This document shows, piece after piece, positions 24,857-33,522 of a stretch of 64,000 nucleotides of DNA. A program made the translations under genes and the position numbers. The notes below the pieces were generated by a model. The model worked only from the letters and a program-made list of their open reading frames with translations, searched no databases and had not been told where the DNA came from. The stretch covers positions 16,797 through 80,796 of the forward strand of contig CAYYMJ010000005.1 of the NCBI GenBank assembly GCA_964472855.1. Reading direction: 5' to 3'. The DNA is from Tranquillimonas sp964472855. GTDB taxonomy: Bacteria; Pseudomonadota; Alphaproteobacteria; Rhodobacterales; Rhodobacteraceae. Numbering within the stretch: the stretch's first letter is position 1; the number at the start of each line of letters is the position of its first letter.

Positions 24857-26245
24857 TCAGCTGTGGATTGCCCCGTCGCCGCAGGCCAGCGCGGCCTCGC
24901 GCACGGCTTCGGAATAGGTGGGATGCGCGTGGCAGGTCAGCGCGATGTCCTCGGCCGAGGCCCCGAATTCCATGGCCACGCAGATCTCGTGGATCATCTC
25001 GCCGGCCGCCGGGCCGATGATGTGGGCGCCCAGCAGCCGGTCGGTGTCCTTGTCGGCCAGAAGCTTGACAAAGCCTTCGGCGGCCATGCTGGCCTTGGCG
25101 CGGCCGTTGCCCATGAACTGAAACTTGCCGGCCTTGTAGGCACGGCCCTGCTCTTTCAGGCTTTGCTCGGTCTCGCCGACGCTGGCGACTTCGGGGCTGG
25201 TATAGATCACGCCCGGGATCACGGCGTAATTCACATGGCCCGCCTTGCCGGCGATCACCTCGGCCACGGCCATGCCTTCGTCTTCGGCCTTGTGGGCCAG
25301 CATGGGGCCGTCGATGCAATCACCGATGGCATAGATGCCCGCAACGCTGGTGGCCCAGTTGGCATCGGTTTCGATCTGGCCGCGCGGGCTTTGCCCGATG
25401 CCCAGCGCCTTCAGCCCCAGCCCGTCGGTAAAGGGCTTGCGGCCGGTGGCGACCAGCACGCAATCGGCATCGAGCGTGGCTTCGCTGTCATTCTTGCGCA
25501 GCTTGTAGGTGACGCTGGCCTTGCCGCGGGCGACGCTGGCCGACTGCACGGCGGCGCCCATCACGAATTTCATCCCCTGCCTGCCGAGGATACGCTTGAA
25601 GGTCTTCTGCACCTCGGCGTCCATGCCGGGGGTGATGGCGTCGAGATACTCGACCACGGTCACCTCGGCGCCGAGCCGGGCGTAGACGCTGCCCATTTCT
25701 AGCCCGATGACGCCGGCCCCGATCACCACCATCTTTTTCGGCGGTTTTTTCAGGCTGAGCGCGCCGGTCGAGGTGACGATGATTTCTTCGTCCACCTCGA
25801 CCCCCGGCAGCGAGGATGAATCCGAGCCGGTGGCGATGACGATGTTCCTGGTCTCGTGAACCGCGTCGCCGACCTTGACCTTTCCCGGCCCGGGGATCGA
25901 CGCCCAGCCTTTCAGCCAGTCGACCTTGTTCTTCTTGAACAGGAACTCGATGCCCTTGGTGTTGCCGGCGATGACCTCGTCCTTGAAGGCCTGCATCTGC
26001 GGCCAGTCGACCGAGGGCGACTTGCCCTTCAGTCCCATCCTGGCAAAGTTATGCTCGGCCTCGTGCAGCTGGTGGGTGGCGTGCAACAGCGCCTTTGACG
26101 GGATGCAGCCGACGTTCAGGCAGGTGCCACCCAGCGCCTCGCGGCCTTCGACACAGGCGGTTTTCAGCCCCAGTTGGGCGGCGCGGATGGCGGTCACATA
26201 GCCGCCGGGCCCGGCGCCGATAACGATGACATCATATTGGGACAT
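24857..26245 (-). CDS. lpd: Dihydrolipoyl dehydrogenase (E3)
   Basis: FAD-dependent enzyme that reoxidises the lipoyl arms of the 2-oxoglutarate dehydrogenase complex. It has 462 residues. FAD motif GAGPGGY at 10-16, redox-active disulfide Cys42 and Cys47 (GGTCLNVGCIPSK), NAD motif GAGVIGLEMGS near 177, and active-site His in HAHPTYSEA near the C-terminus. ATG at 26245 starts MSQYDVIVIG. It follows sucB by 95 bases, which hold repeat copy C, so it may be partly uncoupled from the suc operon. Confidence 0.96.
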   Translation of the reverse strand: MSQYDVIVIGAGPGGYVTAIRAAQLGLKTACVEGREALGGTCLNVGCIPSKALLHATHQLHEAEHNFARMGLKGKSPSVDWPQMQAFKDEVIAGNTKGIEFLFKKNKVDWLKGWASIPGPGKVKVGDAVHETRNIVIATGSDSSSLPGVEVDEEIIVTSTGALSLKKPPKKMVVIGAGVIGLEMGSVYARLGAEVTVVEYLDAITPGMDAEVQKTFKRILGRQGMKFVMGAAVQSASVARGKASVTYKLRKNDSEATLDADCVLVATGRKPFTDGLGLKALGIGQSPRGQIETDANWATSVAGIYAIGDCIDGPMLAHKAEDEGMAVAEVIAGKAGHVNYAVIPGVIYTSPEVASVGETEQSLKEQGRAYKAGKFQFMGNGRAKASMAAEGFVKLLADKDTDRLLGAHIIGPAAGEMIHEICVAMEFGASAEDIALTCHAHPTYSEAVREAALACGDGAIHS

Positions 26246-26275
26246 TTCAGGTCGGGTCCTTTTCATGGGCGGGGG

Positions 26276-26325
26276 AGGGGCGCTGCCCCTCTTGGCCTGG
26301 CGGCCAATTCACCCCGGGATATTTG
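26276..26325. repeat. Dispersed GC-rich repeat, copy C
   Basis: AGGGGCGCTGCCCCT (26276-26290) and CCCCGGGATATTTG (26312-26325), in the same orientation as copy A. It lies between sucB and lpd on the transcribed strand, where a structured RNA could modulate expression of the downstream gene. Confidence 0.68.
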
Positions 26326-26340
26326 GGCCAAGCTGATGGA

Positions 26341-27879
26341 TCAGAGGTCCATCAGCAGGCGGCGCGGGTCTTCCAGAGCTTCCTTGACGCGGACAAGGAA
26401 AGTCACCGCGCCCTTGCCGTCGACGATGCGGTGATCGTAGCTGAGCGCGAGATACATCATCGGGCGGGCGACGATCTGGCCGTCGACGACCATGGGGCGT
26501 TGCTGGATCTTGTGCATGCCGAGGATGCCCGACTGCGGCGGGTTGAGGATGGGCGAGGACATGAGCGAGCCATAGACGCCACCGTTCGAGATGGTGAAGG
26601 TCCCGCCCTGCATTTCCGCCATGCTGAGTTTGCCGTCGCGGGCGCGCAGGCCGAGTTCGGCGATCTTCTTTTCGATGGCGGCGAAACTCATCTGGTCGGC
26701 GTCGCGCAGCACCGGCACGACGAGGCCCGAGGGTGTGCCGACGGCGACGCCCATATGCACGAATTTCTTGTAGACCGCGTCGGTGCCGTCGATTTCGGCA
26801 TTGACCTCGGGCACCTCTTTCAGGGCGTGGCAGCAGGCCTTGGTGAAGAAGGACATGAAGCCCAGTTTCACGCCGTGCTTTTTTTCGAACAGGTCCTTGT
26901 ATTCCTTGCGCAGCCCCATGACGCCGGTCATGTCGACCTCGTTATAGGTGGTCAGCATCGCGGCGGTGTTCTGGGCGTCTTTCAGGCGCCGGGCGATGGT
27001 TTGGCGCAGGCGGGTCATGCGCACCCGTTCTTCCCGGCCCGCGTCTTCGGCGGCCACCGGGGCGCGCGGCGCGGCGGGGGTCGGGGCGGCGGGCGCGGGG
27101 GNNNNNNNNNNNNNNNNNNNNNNNNNNNNNNNNNNNNNNNNNNNNNNNNNNNNNNNNNNNNNNNNNNNNNNNNNNNNNNNNNNNNNNNNNNNNNNNNNNN
27201 NGCCGACCGGGGCGGTGGCGGGCGCGTCGGCCGGGGCGGCCGTGGCAGCGGCGGCGCCGGCGCCGGCGGCGATGCGCGCCAGCGTGGCGCCCGCGGCCAC
27301 GGTGTCGCCTTCGCCGGCCAGGATCTCGGCCAGGGTTCCGGCGGCGGGGGCCGGCACCTCGACCGAGACCTTGTCGGTTTCCAGTTCGCACAGCATTTCG
27401 TCCTGGGCCACGGCATCGCCGGGCTTTTTGAACCATGTGGCGACGGTGGCTTCGGTGACGCTTTCGCCAAGGGCGGGAACGGTCACGTCGACGCTGGTGG
27501 CTGGTGCCGCGGCGGCCGGGGCTTTGGCGGCGGGGGCCGGGGCTTTGGCGGGGGCCTTGGCGGGAGCCGGGGCCTTGGCGGGGGCTTTGGCGGCGGCGGG
27601 TTTGCCAGCGGTCGCGGGGGCGGCCGCGCCGGCCGAGGCGGCGCCTTCGGCGATATTGGCCAGCAGCGCATCGACACCGACGGTTTCACCTTCGGCGGCC
27701 ACGATGTCGGCCAGCTTGCCGGCGGCCGGGGCCGGAACCTCGACGGTTACCTTGTCGGTTTCCAGTTCGCACAGCATTTCGTCCTGGGCCACGGCATCGC
27801 CGGGCTTCTTGAACCATGTGGCGACGGTGGCTTCGGTGACGCTTTCGCCCAGGGTGGGCACGCGGACTTGCACGGTCAT
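26341..27879 (-). CDS. sucB: 2-oxoglutarate dehydrogenase E2 (dihydrolipoyl succinyltransferase), interrupted by an assembly gap
   Basis: Transfers succinyl groups from lipoamide to CoA. The visible protein is about 512 residues with 100 N in its linker. Two lipoyl domains sit at the N-terminus, each with ETDKV(T/S)VEV at the lipoyl-lysine, separated by an Ala-Lys-Pro linker. The catalytic core is at the C-terminus with the YDHRIVDGKGAV motif. The E3-binding (peripheral subunit) domain expected before the core is absent, presumably in the gap, whose true size is unknown. It starts three bases before the sucA stop and is within the suc operon. The lipoyl DNA blocks are near-identical (see repeats). 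Confidence 0.93.
   Translation of the reverse strand: MTVQVRVPTLGESVTEATVATWFKKPGDAVAQDEMLCELETDKVTVEVPAPAAGKLADIVAAEGETVGVDALLANIAEGAASAGAAAPATAGKPAAAKAPAKAPAPAKAPAKAPAPAAKAPAAAAPATSVDVTVPALGESVTEATVATWFKKPGDAVAQDEMLCELETDKVSVEVPAPAAGTLAEILAGEGDTVAAGATLARIAAGAGAAAATAAPADAPATAPVGXXXXXXXXXXXXXXXXXXXXXXXXXXXXXXXXXXPAPAAPTPAAPRAPVAAEDAGREERVRMTRLRQTIARRLKDAQNTAAMLTTYNEVDMTGVMGLRKEYKDLFEKKHGVKLGFMSFFTKACCHALKEVPEVNAEIDGTDAVYKKFVHMGVAVGTPSGLVVPVLRDADQMSFAAIEKKIAELGLRARDGKLSMAEMQGGTFTISNGGVYGSLMSSPILNPPQSGILGMHKIQQRPMVVDGQIVARPMMYLALSYDHRIVDGKGAVTFLVRVKEALEDPRRLLMDL
27102..27201. other. Assembly gap (100 N) inside sucB
   Basis: Exactly 100 undetermined bases, the conventional placeholder for a gap of unknown length. 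Flanks are Ala/Pro-rich linker code with strong GC bias, which explains the failure to assemble. The E3-binding domain of SucB should be in here. Confidence 0.98.
27368..27849. repeat. Two near-identical 101-bp blocks encoding the lipoyl domains of SucB
   Basis: Positions 27368-27468 and 27749-27849 are the same apart from one base (27427 t versus 27808 c, a synonymous Lys codon). They are 381 bases apart, in frame (127 codons). Flanking linker between them is low-complexity Ala/Lys/Pro code. This points to a recent duplication or gene conversion inside the gene. Confidence 0.85.
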
Positions 27880-27881
27880 CT

Positions 27882-30848
27882 TCAGTTTCCTTCCAGGCCA
27901 AGCGCGGCTGCGACCAGCGCCTGTTGCTGAGCTTTATGTTGCGAGGCCAGCCCGGTCGCGGGCGAGGCAGAGGCTTGGCGGCCGGCATAGACGGGCCGGG
28001 TGTTGCGGGCGCCGATCCGGGTCAGCACCCATTCGATGTTGGGTTCCACGAAGTTCCACGCGCCCTGGTTCTTGGGCTCTTCCTGGCACCAGACGATCCT
28101 GGCCTGGGCAAAGCGCTGAAGTTCCTTGACCATGCTCATCGCCGGGAACGGATAGAACTGTTCCAGCCGCAGGATGTAGGTGTCGGTCAGCCCGGCGTCG
28201 TCGCGGGCGTCGAGCAGGTCGAAATAGACCTTGCCCGAGCACAGGACCAGCCGCTTGATCTGGTCGTCGGGCAGCAGGTCAAGCGGCGAGTTGCCGTGCT
28301 GTGCGTCGTCCCACAGCACCCGGTGAAAGCTGGAGCCGGTGGTGAATTCCTCCGCCTTGCTGACCGCCATCTTGTGCCGCAACAGCGACTTGGGTGTCAT
28401 CATCACCAGCGGTTTGCGATAGCTGCGGTGCATCTGCCGGCGCAGGATGTGGAAATAGTTGGCCGGCGTGGTGCAGTTGGCAACGATCCAGTTGTCCTGG
28501 CCACACATCTGCAAGAAGCGTTCCAGCCGGGCCGAGCTGTGTTCGGGGCCCTGTCCTTCGAAGCCGTGGGGCAACAGGCAGACCAGCCCCGACATGCGCA
28601 GCCATTTGCTTTCACCCGATGAAACGAACTGGTCGAACATGATCTGGGCGCCGTTGGCAAAGTCGCCGAACTGGGCCTCCCACAGGGTCAGGGCGTTGGG
28701 TTCGGCCAGCGAAAAGCCGTATTCGAAGCCCAGCACCGCATATTCCGACAGCATCGAATCGATGACGTCATAGTGCTTTTGTCCGGCCCGGATGGTGTTG
28801 AGCGGGTAATAGCGTTCTTCGGTTTCCTGATCGATGAAGGCCGAATGCCGCTGACTGAAGGTTCCGCGGGTGGCGTCCTGACCGGACAGCCGCACCGGGA
28901 AGCCTTCGACCAGCAGCGAACCGAAGGCCAGCGCCTCGGCCGTGGCCCAGTCGAATCCGGCGCCGGAGGCGAACATCTTGCGCTTGGCGTCCAGCAGGCG
29001 TTCGACGGTGCGGTGCATCGCGAAATTCGCCGGTTCACGCGTCAGGGCGGTGCCGATTTCGGCCAGCGTTTCCGCCGGGATCGCGGTTTTGCCGCGCTGG
29101 TATTGCTCGCCCTTCTTGTCGAGATGCGACCAGCGCCCGTCCAGCCAGTCGGCCTTGTTCGGGCGATAGGTCTTCCCGGTCTCGAATTCTTCGTTCAGAT
29201 GCGCCTGAAAGGCGGCTTTCATGTCCTCGATCTCGCCCTCGGGCATCAGGTCGTCGCGGACCAGCCGTTCGGCATAAAGGCTGAGCGTCGTCTTCTGCTT
29301 CTTGATGCGCTTGTACATCGCCGGGTTGGTGAACATCGGCTCGTCGCCTTCGTTATGTCCGAAGCGGCGGTAACAGAAAATGTCGATAACCGCGTCCTTG
29401 CCGAATTTCTGGCGAAACTCGGTGGCGACCTTGGCGGCGTGAACCACGGCCTCGGGGTCGTCGCCGTTGACGTGGAATATCGGCGCCTCGACCATCAGGG
29501 CGATGTCGGTGGGGTAGGGGGACGAACGCGAGAAATGCGGCGCGGTGGTAAAGCCGATCTGGTTGTTGACGATGATATGGATCGTGCCGCCGGTTCTGTG
29601 CCCGCGCAGGCCCGACAGGCCAAAGCATTCGGCCACCACACCCTGACCGGCAAAGGCGGCGTCGCCATGCAGCAGGATGGGCAGGATGCTGGTGCGGGCC
29701 TCGTCGTTGCGCTGGTCCTGCTTGGCCCGCGCCTTGCCCAGCACCACAGGGTTGACCGCCTCGAGATGCGATGGATTGGCGGTCAGCGACAGGTGCACGT
29801 TGTTGCCGTCGAAGGTGCGGTCGGACGAGGTGCCAAGGTGATATTTCACGTCGCCCGAACCGTCGACATCCTCGGGCTTGAAGCTGCCGCCCTGAAATTC
29901 GTTGAAGATGGCGCGGTAGGGTTTGGCCATCACGTTGGCCAGCACCGACAGCCGGCCCCGGTGCGGCATGCCGATGACGATTTCCTGCACCCCCAGCGCG
30001 CCGCCCCGCTTGATGATCTGTTCCATGGCCGGGATCAGCGATTCACCGCCGTCCAGACCAAAGCGCTTGGTGCCCATGTATTTGACATGCAGGAATTTTT
30101 CGAAGCCCTCGGCCTCGACCATTTTGTTCAGGATCGCCTTGCGCCCTTCGCGGGTGAAGGCGATTTCCTTGCCCAGCCCTTCGATCCGCTCTTTCAGCCA
30201 CGACGCCTGGGCCGGGTCAGAGATATGCATGTATTGCAGCGCGAAGGTGCCGCAATAGGTGCGTTTGACGATGGCGAGGATCTCGCGCATCGACGCGGTT
30301 TCCAGCCCCAGGACATTGTCGATATAGATCGGTCGGTCGAGGTCGGTGTCGGCAAAGCCATAGGATGCGGGGTCAAGCTCGGGGTGGCGGTTTTCCTCGC
30401 GCATGCCCAGCGGATCGAGATTGGCCACAAGGTGGCCACGAATGCGATAGGCACGGATCAGCATCAGCGCCCGGATCGAATCGAGCACCGCGCGGCGCAT
30501 CTGCTCGTCGGACACGGCCACCTTGTTGCCGGCGGCCTTGGCGGCGATCTTCTTGCCCAGCTTGCGCGCATCCGGGGCGCCACCTTCGGGCCACTGGCCG
30601 TCTAGCGCCGCGGTCAGGTCGTCATGGGGCTCGGGCGGCCAGTCGGCGCGGGCCCAGCTGGCGCCGGCAGCATCGTCTTGCACGCTGACAGGGTCATCAC
30701 CAAGCTGGCGGAAATAGGCGGCCCAGCTGGCATCGACAGCGTCGGGATCCCGGGCATACCGGGCATAAAGCTGTTCGACATATTCGGCATTGTGCCCTTG
30801 CAGGAAGGACGAGGCGTGAAACTGGTCGTTTCCGGGTGCTTCGGTCAT
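27882..30848 (-). CDS. sucA: 2-oxoglutarate dehydrogenase E1 component
   Basis: Thiamine-diphosphate enzyme that decarboxylates 2-oxoglutarate, first subunit of the complex with SucB and Lpd. It has 988 residues, normal length. Visible are the GMPHRGRLSVLANV motif, the GDAAFAGQGVVAE thiamine-binding segment and RRFGHNEGDEP. ATG at 30848 starts MTEAPGNDQFHASSFLQGHN. It is 18 bases behind the hypothetical gene and overlaps the sucB leader closely. The operon also contains sucC and sucD upstream. Confidence 0.97.
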   Translation of the reverse strand: MTEAPGNDQFHASSFLQGHNAEYVEQLYARYARDPDAVDASWAAYFRQLGDDPVSVQDDAAGASWARADWPPEPHDDLTAALDGQWPEGGAPDARKLGKKIAAKAAGNKVAVSDEQMRRAVLDSIRALMLIRAYRIRGHLVANLDPLGMREENRHPELDPASYGFADTDLDRPIYIDNVLGLETASMREILAIVKRTYCGTFALQYMHISDPAQASWLKERIEGLGKEIAFTREGRKAILNKMVEAEGFEKFLHVKYMGTKRFGLDGGESLIPAMEQIIKRGGALGVQEIVIGMPHRGRLSVLANVMAKPYRAIFNEFQGGSFKPEDVDGSGDVKYHLGTSSDRTFDGNNVHLSLTANPSHLEAVNPVVLGKARAKQDQRNDEARTSILPILLHGDAAFAGQGVVAECFGLSGLRGHRTGGTIHIIVNNQIGFTTAPHFSRSSPYPTDIALMVEAPIFHVNGDDPEAVVHAAKVATEFRQKFGKDAVIDIFCYRRFGHNEGDEPMFTNPAMYKRIKKQKTTLSLYAERLVRDDLMPEGEIEDMKAAFQAHLNEEFETGKTYRPNKADWLDGRWSHLDKKGEQYQRGKTAIPAETLAEIGTALTREPANFAMHRTVERLLDAKRKMFASGAGFDWATAEALAFGSLLVEGFPVRLSGQDATRGTFSQRHSAFIDQETEERYYPLNTIRAGQKHYDVIDSMLSEYAVLGFEYGFSLAEPNALTLWEAQFGDFANGAQIMFDQFVSSGESKWLRMSGLVCLLPHGFEGQGPEHSSARLERFLQMCGQDNWIVANCTTPANYFHILRRQMHRSYRKPLVMMTPKSLLRHKMAVSKAEEFTTGSSFHRVLWDDAQHGNSPLDLLPDDQIKRLVLCSGKVYFDLLDARDDAGLTDTYILRLEQFYPFPAMSMVKELQRFAQARIVWCQEEPKNQGAWNFVEPNIEWVLTRIGARNTRPVYAGRQASASPATGLASQHKAQQQALVAAALGLEGN

Positions 30849-30866
30849 CTTTTCGGGTCCTAAAGC

Positions 30867-31544
30867 CTAGGGTTTCTGGGCAATCACGGAGTATTCGAGA
30901 ATCATGAACGTGCCGTCATCCGCGGCGGGGATGAAAGTCAGGCTGCGCCGATGCTCGATGCGGGCGCCATCGCTGCCGAGCAGGAAGTTGGCCATGCGCC
31001 AGGCCGATAACGCGCCGCGCCGTTCCTGCGGCATCAGCGAAAAGCGCAGCAGCATGTCGTCGCGCAAGGCGGTATCGGGGTTCTTGACCATCAGGCGGCA
31101 GTTGACGCCGGCCAGCCGGTCGCCGTCGATCTGTTCAAGCCCCAGGGCAAAGCCGGGGATGGTCTTGTGCACCAAAAGCCGCATCGCGCCGCGCGGATCG
31201 TCGGCGGCAGCGGCGCGCCGGGCGGCGATGCGCTGTTCAAAGGCCTCGGCGGCGGCGTCGGCCTGTTCGGGTTCGGCCCCGCCGGACAGCACCAGCATGA
31301 CGGTCGTTGCCCGGGCCAGCGTTGCGGATATGCCCGGCACCTCGTCGTCATTGGCGGTTCGCCAGGCGTCGGACAGGGCCGTCAGGCGCTGGTCCAGACT
31401 GACCCGCGTCGACGAGCACAGCGATGTCATCATCGACACGACCGGCGCGCCCACAGCCTGCGCCGCGACCGGCGCGGACAGAGCCAGCGCCAGCACAAGG
31501 CTGGCGGCGGCTGTCCATGGGATGCTGTGGGTGGCGCGGAACAT
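30867..31544 (-). CDS. Hypothetical exported protein between sucD and sucA
   Basis: A 225-residue protein not recognised as any family. It has a signal peptide (hydrophobic core about residues 11-26, likely cleavage near AQA-VG or shortly before) and no lipobox. There are two Cys in the mature part that could form a disulfide. It lies three bases after sucD and 18 before sucA on the same strand, so it is cotranscribed with TCA enzymes, yet it would act in the periplasm. Function is unknown. Confidence 0.72.
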   Translation of the reverse strand: MFRATHSIPWTAAASLVLALALSAPVAAQAVGAPVVSMMTSLCSSTRVSLDQRLTALSDAWRTANDDEVPGISATLARATTVMLVLSGGAEPEQADAAAEAFEQRIAARRAAAADDPRGAMRLLVHKTIPGFALGLEQIDGDRLAGVNCRLMVKNPDTALRDDMLLRFSLMPQERRGALSAWRMANFLLGSDGARIEHRRSLTFIPAADDGTFMILEYSVIAQKP

Positions 31545-31547
31545 GGG

Positions 31548-32435
31548 TCAGCCCTTGCCGATCGCTTCCAGCATGGCCTCGCCCAGACCGGCCGGGCTGT
31601 CGGCCACGACGATTCCGGCCGCGCGCATGGCCTCGATCTTGTCCTCGGCGCCGCCCTTGCCGCCGGCAACGATGGCCCCGGCATGGCCCATGCGCCGGCC
31701 CGCAGGCGCCGTGCGCCCGGCGATAAAGCCGGCAACCGGCTTGGACCGGCCCTTGCGCGCCTCGTCGATCAGAAACTGCGCGGCTTCTTCCTCGGCCGAG
31801 CCGCCGATTTCGCCGATCATGATGATCGACCGGGTTTCATCGTCGGCCAGGAACCATTCCAGCACGTCCAGATGTTCGGTGCCCTTGATCGGGTCGCCGC
31901 CGATGCCGACGCAGGTCGACTGGCCAAGGCCCGCCGCCGTGGTCTGGGCCACCGCCTCGTAGGTCAGCGTGCCCGAGCGCGAGACCACCCCGACCGAGCC
32001 GCGCTGGTGGATATGACCGGGCATGATGCCGATCTTGCAGGCGTCTGGGGTGATGACGCCGGGACAGTTCGGCCCGATCAGCGTGGTCGCCGACCCTTCC
32101 AGCGCCCGCTTGACCTTCATCATGTCCAGCACCGGGATGCCTTCGGTAATGGCGACAACCAGCGGCAGGCCGGCGTCAATGGCTTCCAGGATCGAATCGG
32201 CGGCAAAGGGGGGCGGCACATAGATGACGCTGGCGTTGGCACCGGTGACGGCCACCGCTTCGTGGACGCTGTTGAACACCGGCAGGTCCAGATGCTGTTG
32301 CCCGCCCTTTCCGGGGGTCACGCCGCCAACCATCTTGGTGCCATAGGCAATGGCCTGTTCCGAGTGAAAGGTGCCCTGGCTTCCGGTGAGGCCCTGACAG
32401 ATGACTTTGGTGTTTTCGTCGACGAGTACGGCCAT
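31548..32435 (-). CDS. sucD: Succinyl-CoA synthetase alpha subunit
   Basis: CoA-binding and phospho-histidine subunit of succinyl-CoA synthetase, 295 residues, family length. The CoA-binding GLTGSQGTFHSEQAI motif is near the N-terminus; the phosphorylated His is in GHAGAIVAGGKGGAEDK near residue 246. ATG at 32435 starts MAVLVDENTKVICQG. Unusually, it is separated from its partner sucC by two sulfotransferase-like genes. Confidence 0.96.
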   Translation of the reverse strand: MAVLVDENTKVICQGLTGSQGTFHSEQAIAYGTKMVGGVTPGKGGQQHLDLPVFNSVHEAVAVTGANASVIYVPPPFAADSILEAIDAGLPLVVAITEGIPVLDMMKVKRALEGSATTLIGPNCPGVITPDACKIGIMPGHIHQRGSVGVVSRSGTLTYEAVAQTTAAGLGQSTCVGIGGDPIKGTEHLDVLEWFLADDETRSIIMIGEIGGSAEEEAAQFLIDEARKGRSKPVAGFIAGRTAPAGRRMGHAGAIVAGGKGGAEDKIEAMRAAGIVVADSPAGLGEAMLEAIGKG

Positions 32436-32448
32436 GGTGTCTGGCTTC

Positions 32449-33522
32449 CTATCTGGCGGCTTGCCTGTTTTCGGTTTCGAGTTTCCGGATGACCTGCAGC
32501 AGGTTGACGACAACCTTGGCGGCATCCGTGATGGGCATGGTGCCGGGCAGCCCGGGCGCGCGGGCGATGCTTTCGATGGGACGCTCGGGAAACAGGGTCG
32601 GCCGGTCCGGGAAATAGGTCTGGCGAACATCCTCGTTCGACGCGGCGTTCACCTTGCGCACCCAGGCGATCTGGTCGGCCGTCAGCCTGACCTTGTCACC
32701 GCTGCCGCCGGCTCGATTGATGGCGGCGACCGCGTTCTGGCGCAGCGGCCGGGCGACGGCCTTGGGCAGGTCGAGCGTGGCCAGCCGCGTATCGAGCGCG
32801 CGGATCAGTTCGGCGCATTCGAGGCTGAGCGATTCGTTGATGCTGGCGATCGGGTCGAGCCCGTCCAGCGCATAGCCCGCCGCGTCGGCGAAATCGGCCA
32901 GCAGGTCGTTGGCGACCATGGCCTTGCGGTCGAACAGCCGCACACACATGCGCTCTTGCCCGACGACATCGGACCAGTTGCGCAGGAAGGCGGCAATGTC
33001 GAACTTGCCCCGGCGCCGCACATGGGCGTCGAAATCCATTGTCAGCCCGGCGCGCAGTGCCTGCGAATACCAGCTGGCGGCGCTGTCTTCCTGGCTGCGG
33101 AAATACACCACATAGCGCACGTCGTCATAAAGCTCGGTCAGAAAGCCGTGCAGCGCCGCGATCTGGGCGGCGTCGCGCAAACCGGCGGAAATGTGCTCGG
33201 CCGAAAAGATCTGCCGATCAAAACCCACGCGCCCGGCGTCGGCGCGAACCAGCGCCTCCATGCGCCGGGCCTCGGCCGCGACGGCCGACCAGTCGGGGTT
33301 TACCCCGAACATCCATTCCGCCAGCAGCGCGTCCAGTCGCTGGATTGCGCCCATGCGATTGAGCGCGATCATCGGCAGCTCGACACTGGCCGGGATCTTG
33401 TGGCGGTTGTATCGGCCGTGCAGCACCCGCTGGCGCGCCAGACCGGCCTGGTTTTGCACCAGATGCGTCTGGATCGTCGACGTGCCGGTCTTGCCCATGC
33501 CGATATGAACCACCGCCCGCAT
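32449..33522 (-). CDS. Sulfotransferase-like P-loop protein B
   Basis: A 357-residue protein with the phosphosulfate-loop motif HIGMGKTGTSTIQ at about residues 6-18 and a YVVYFRSQ segment where sulfotransferases bind the 3'-phosphate. It shares its C-terminal pattern ASNE..R..FFP.RP.LFP with the upstream gene, so the two look like tandem paralogues. Its ATG overlaps the stop of the upstream gene (TGATG). No membrane segment. Substrate unknown. It is positioned between sucC and sucD with 13 bases to the sucD start. Confidence 0.75.
   Translation of the reverse strand: MRAVVHIGMGKTGTSTIQTHLVQNQAGLARQRVLHGRYNRHKIPASVELPMIALNRMGAIQRLDALLAEWMFGVNPDWSAVAAEARRMEALVRADAGRVGFDRQIFSAEHISAGLRDAAQIAALHGFLTELYDDVRYVVYFRSQEDSAASWYSQALRAGLTMDFDAHVRRRGKFDIAAFLRNWSDVVGQERMCVRLFDRKAMVANDLLADFADAAGYALDGLDPIASINESLSLECAELIRALDTRLATLDLPKAVARPLRQNAVAAINRAGGSGDKVRLTADQIAWVRKVNAASNEDVRQTYFPDRPTLFPERPIESIARAPGLPGTMPITDAAKVVVNLLQVIRKLETENRQAAR

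Noticed and set aside
27500..27610. Short repeats that could suggest a CRISPR or satellite
   Set aside because: They encode the Ala-Lys-Pro linker between lipoyl domains of SucB; there are no spacers and the periodicity is codon-based.
28773..30605. Antisense open frame of 610 codons opposite sucA
   Set aside because: The sense strand is a full-length, conserved sucA; the antisense product is low-complexity and lacks any domain.
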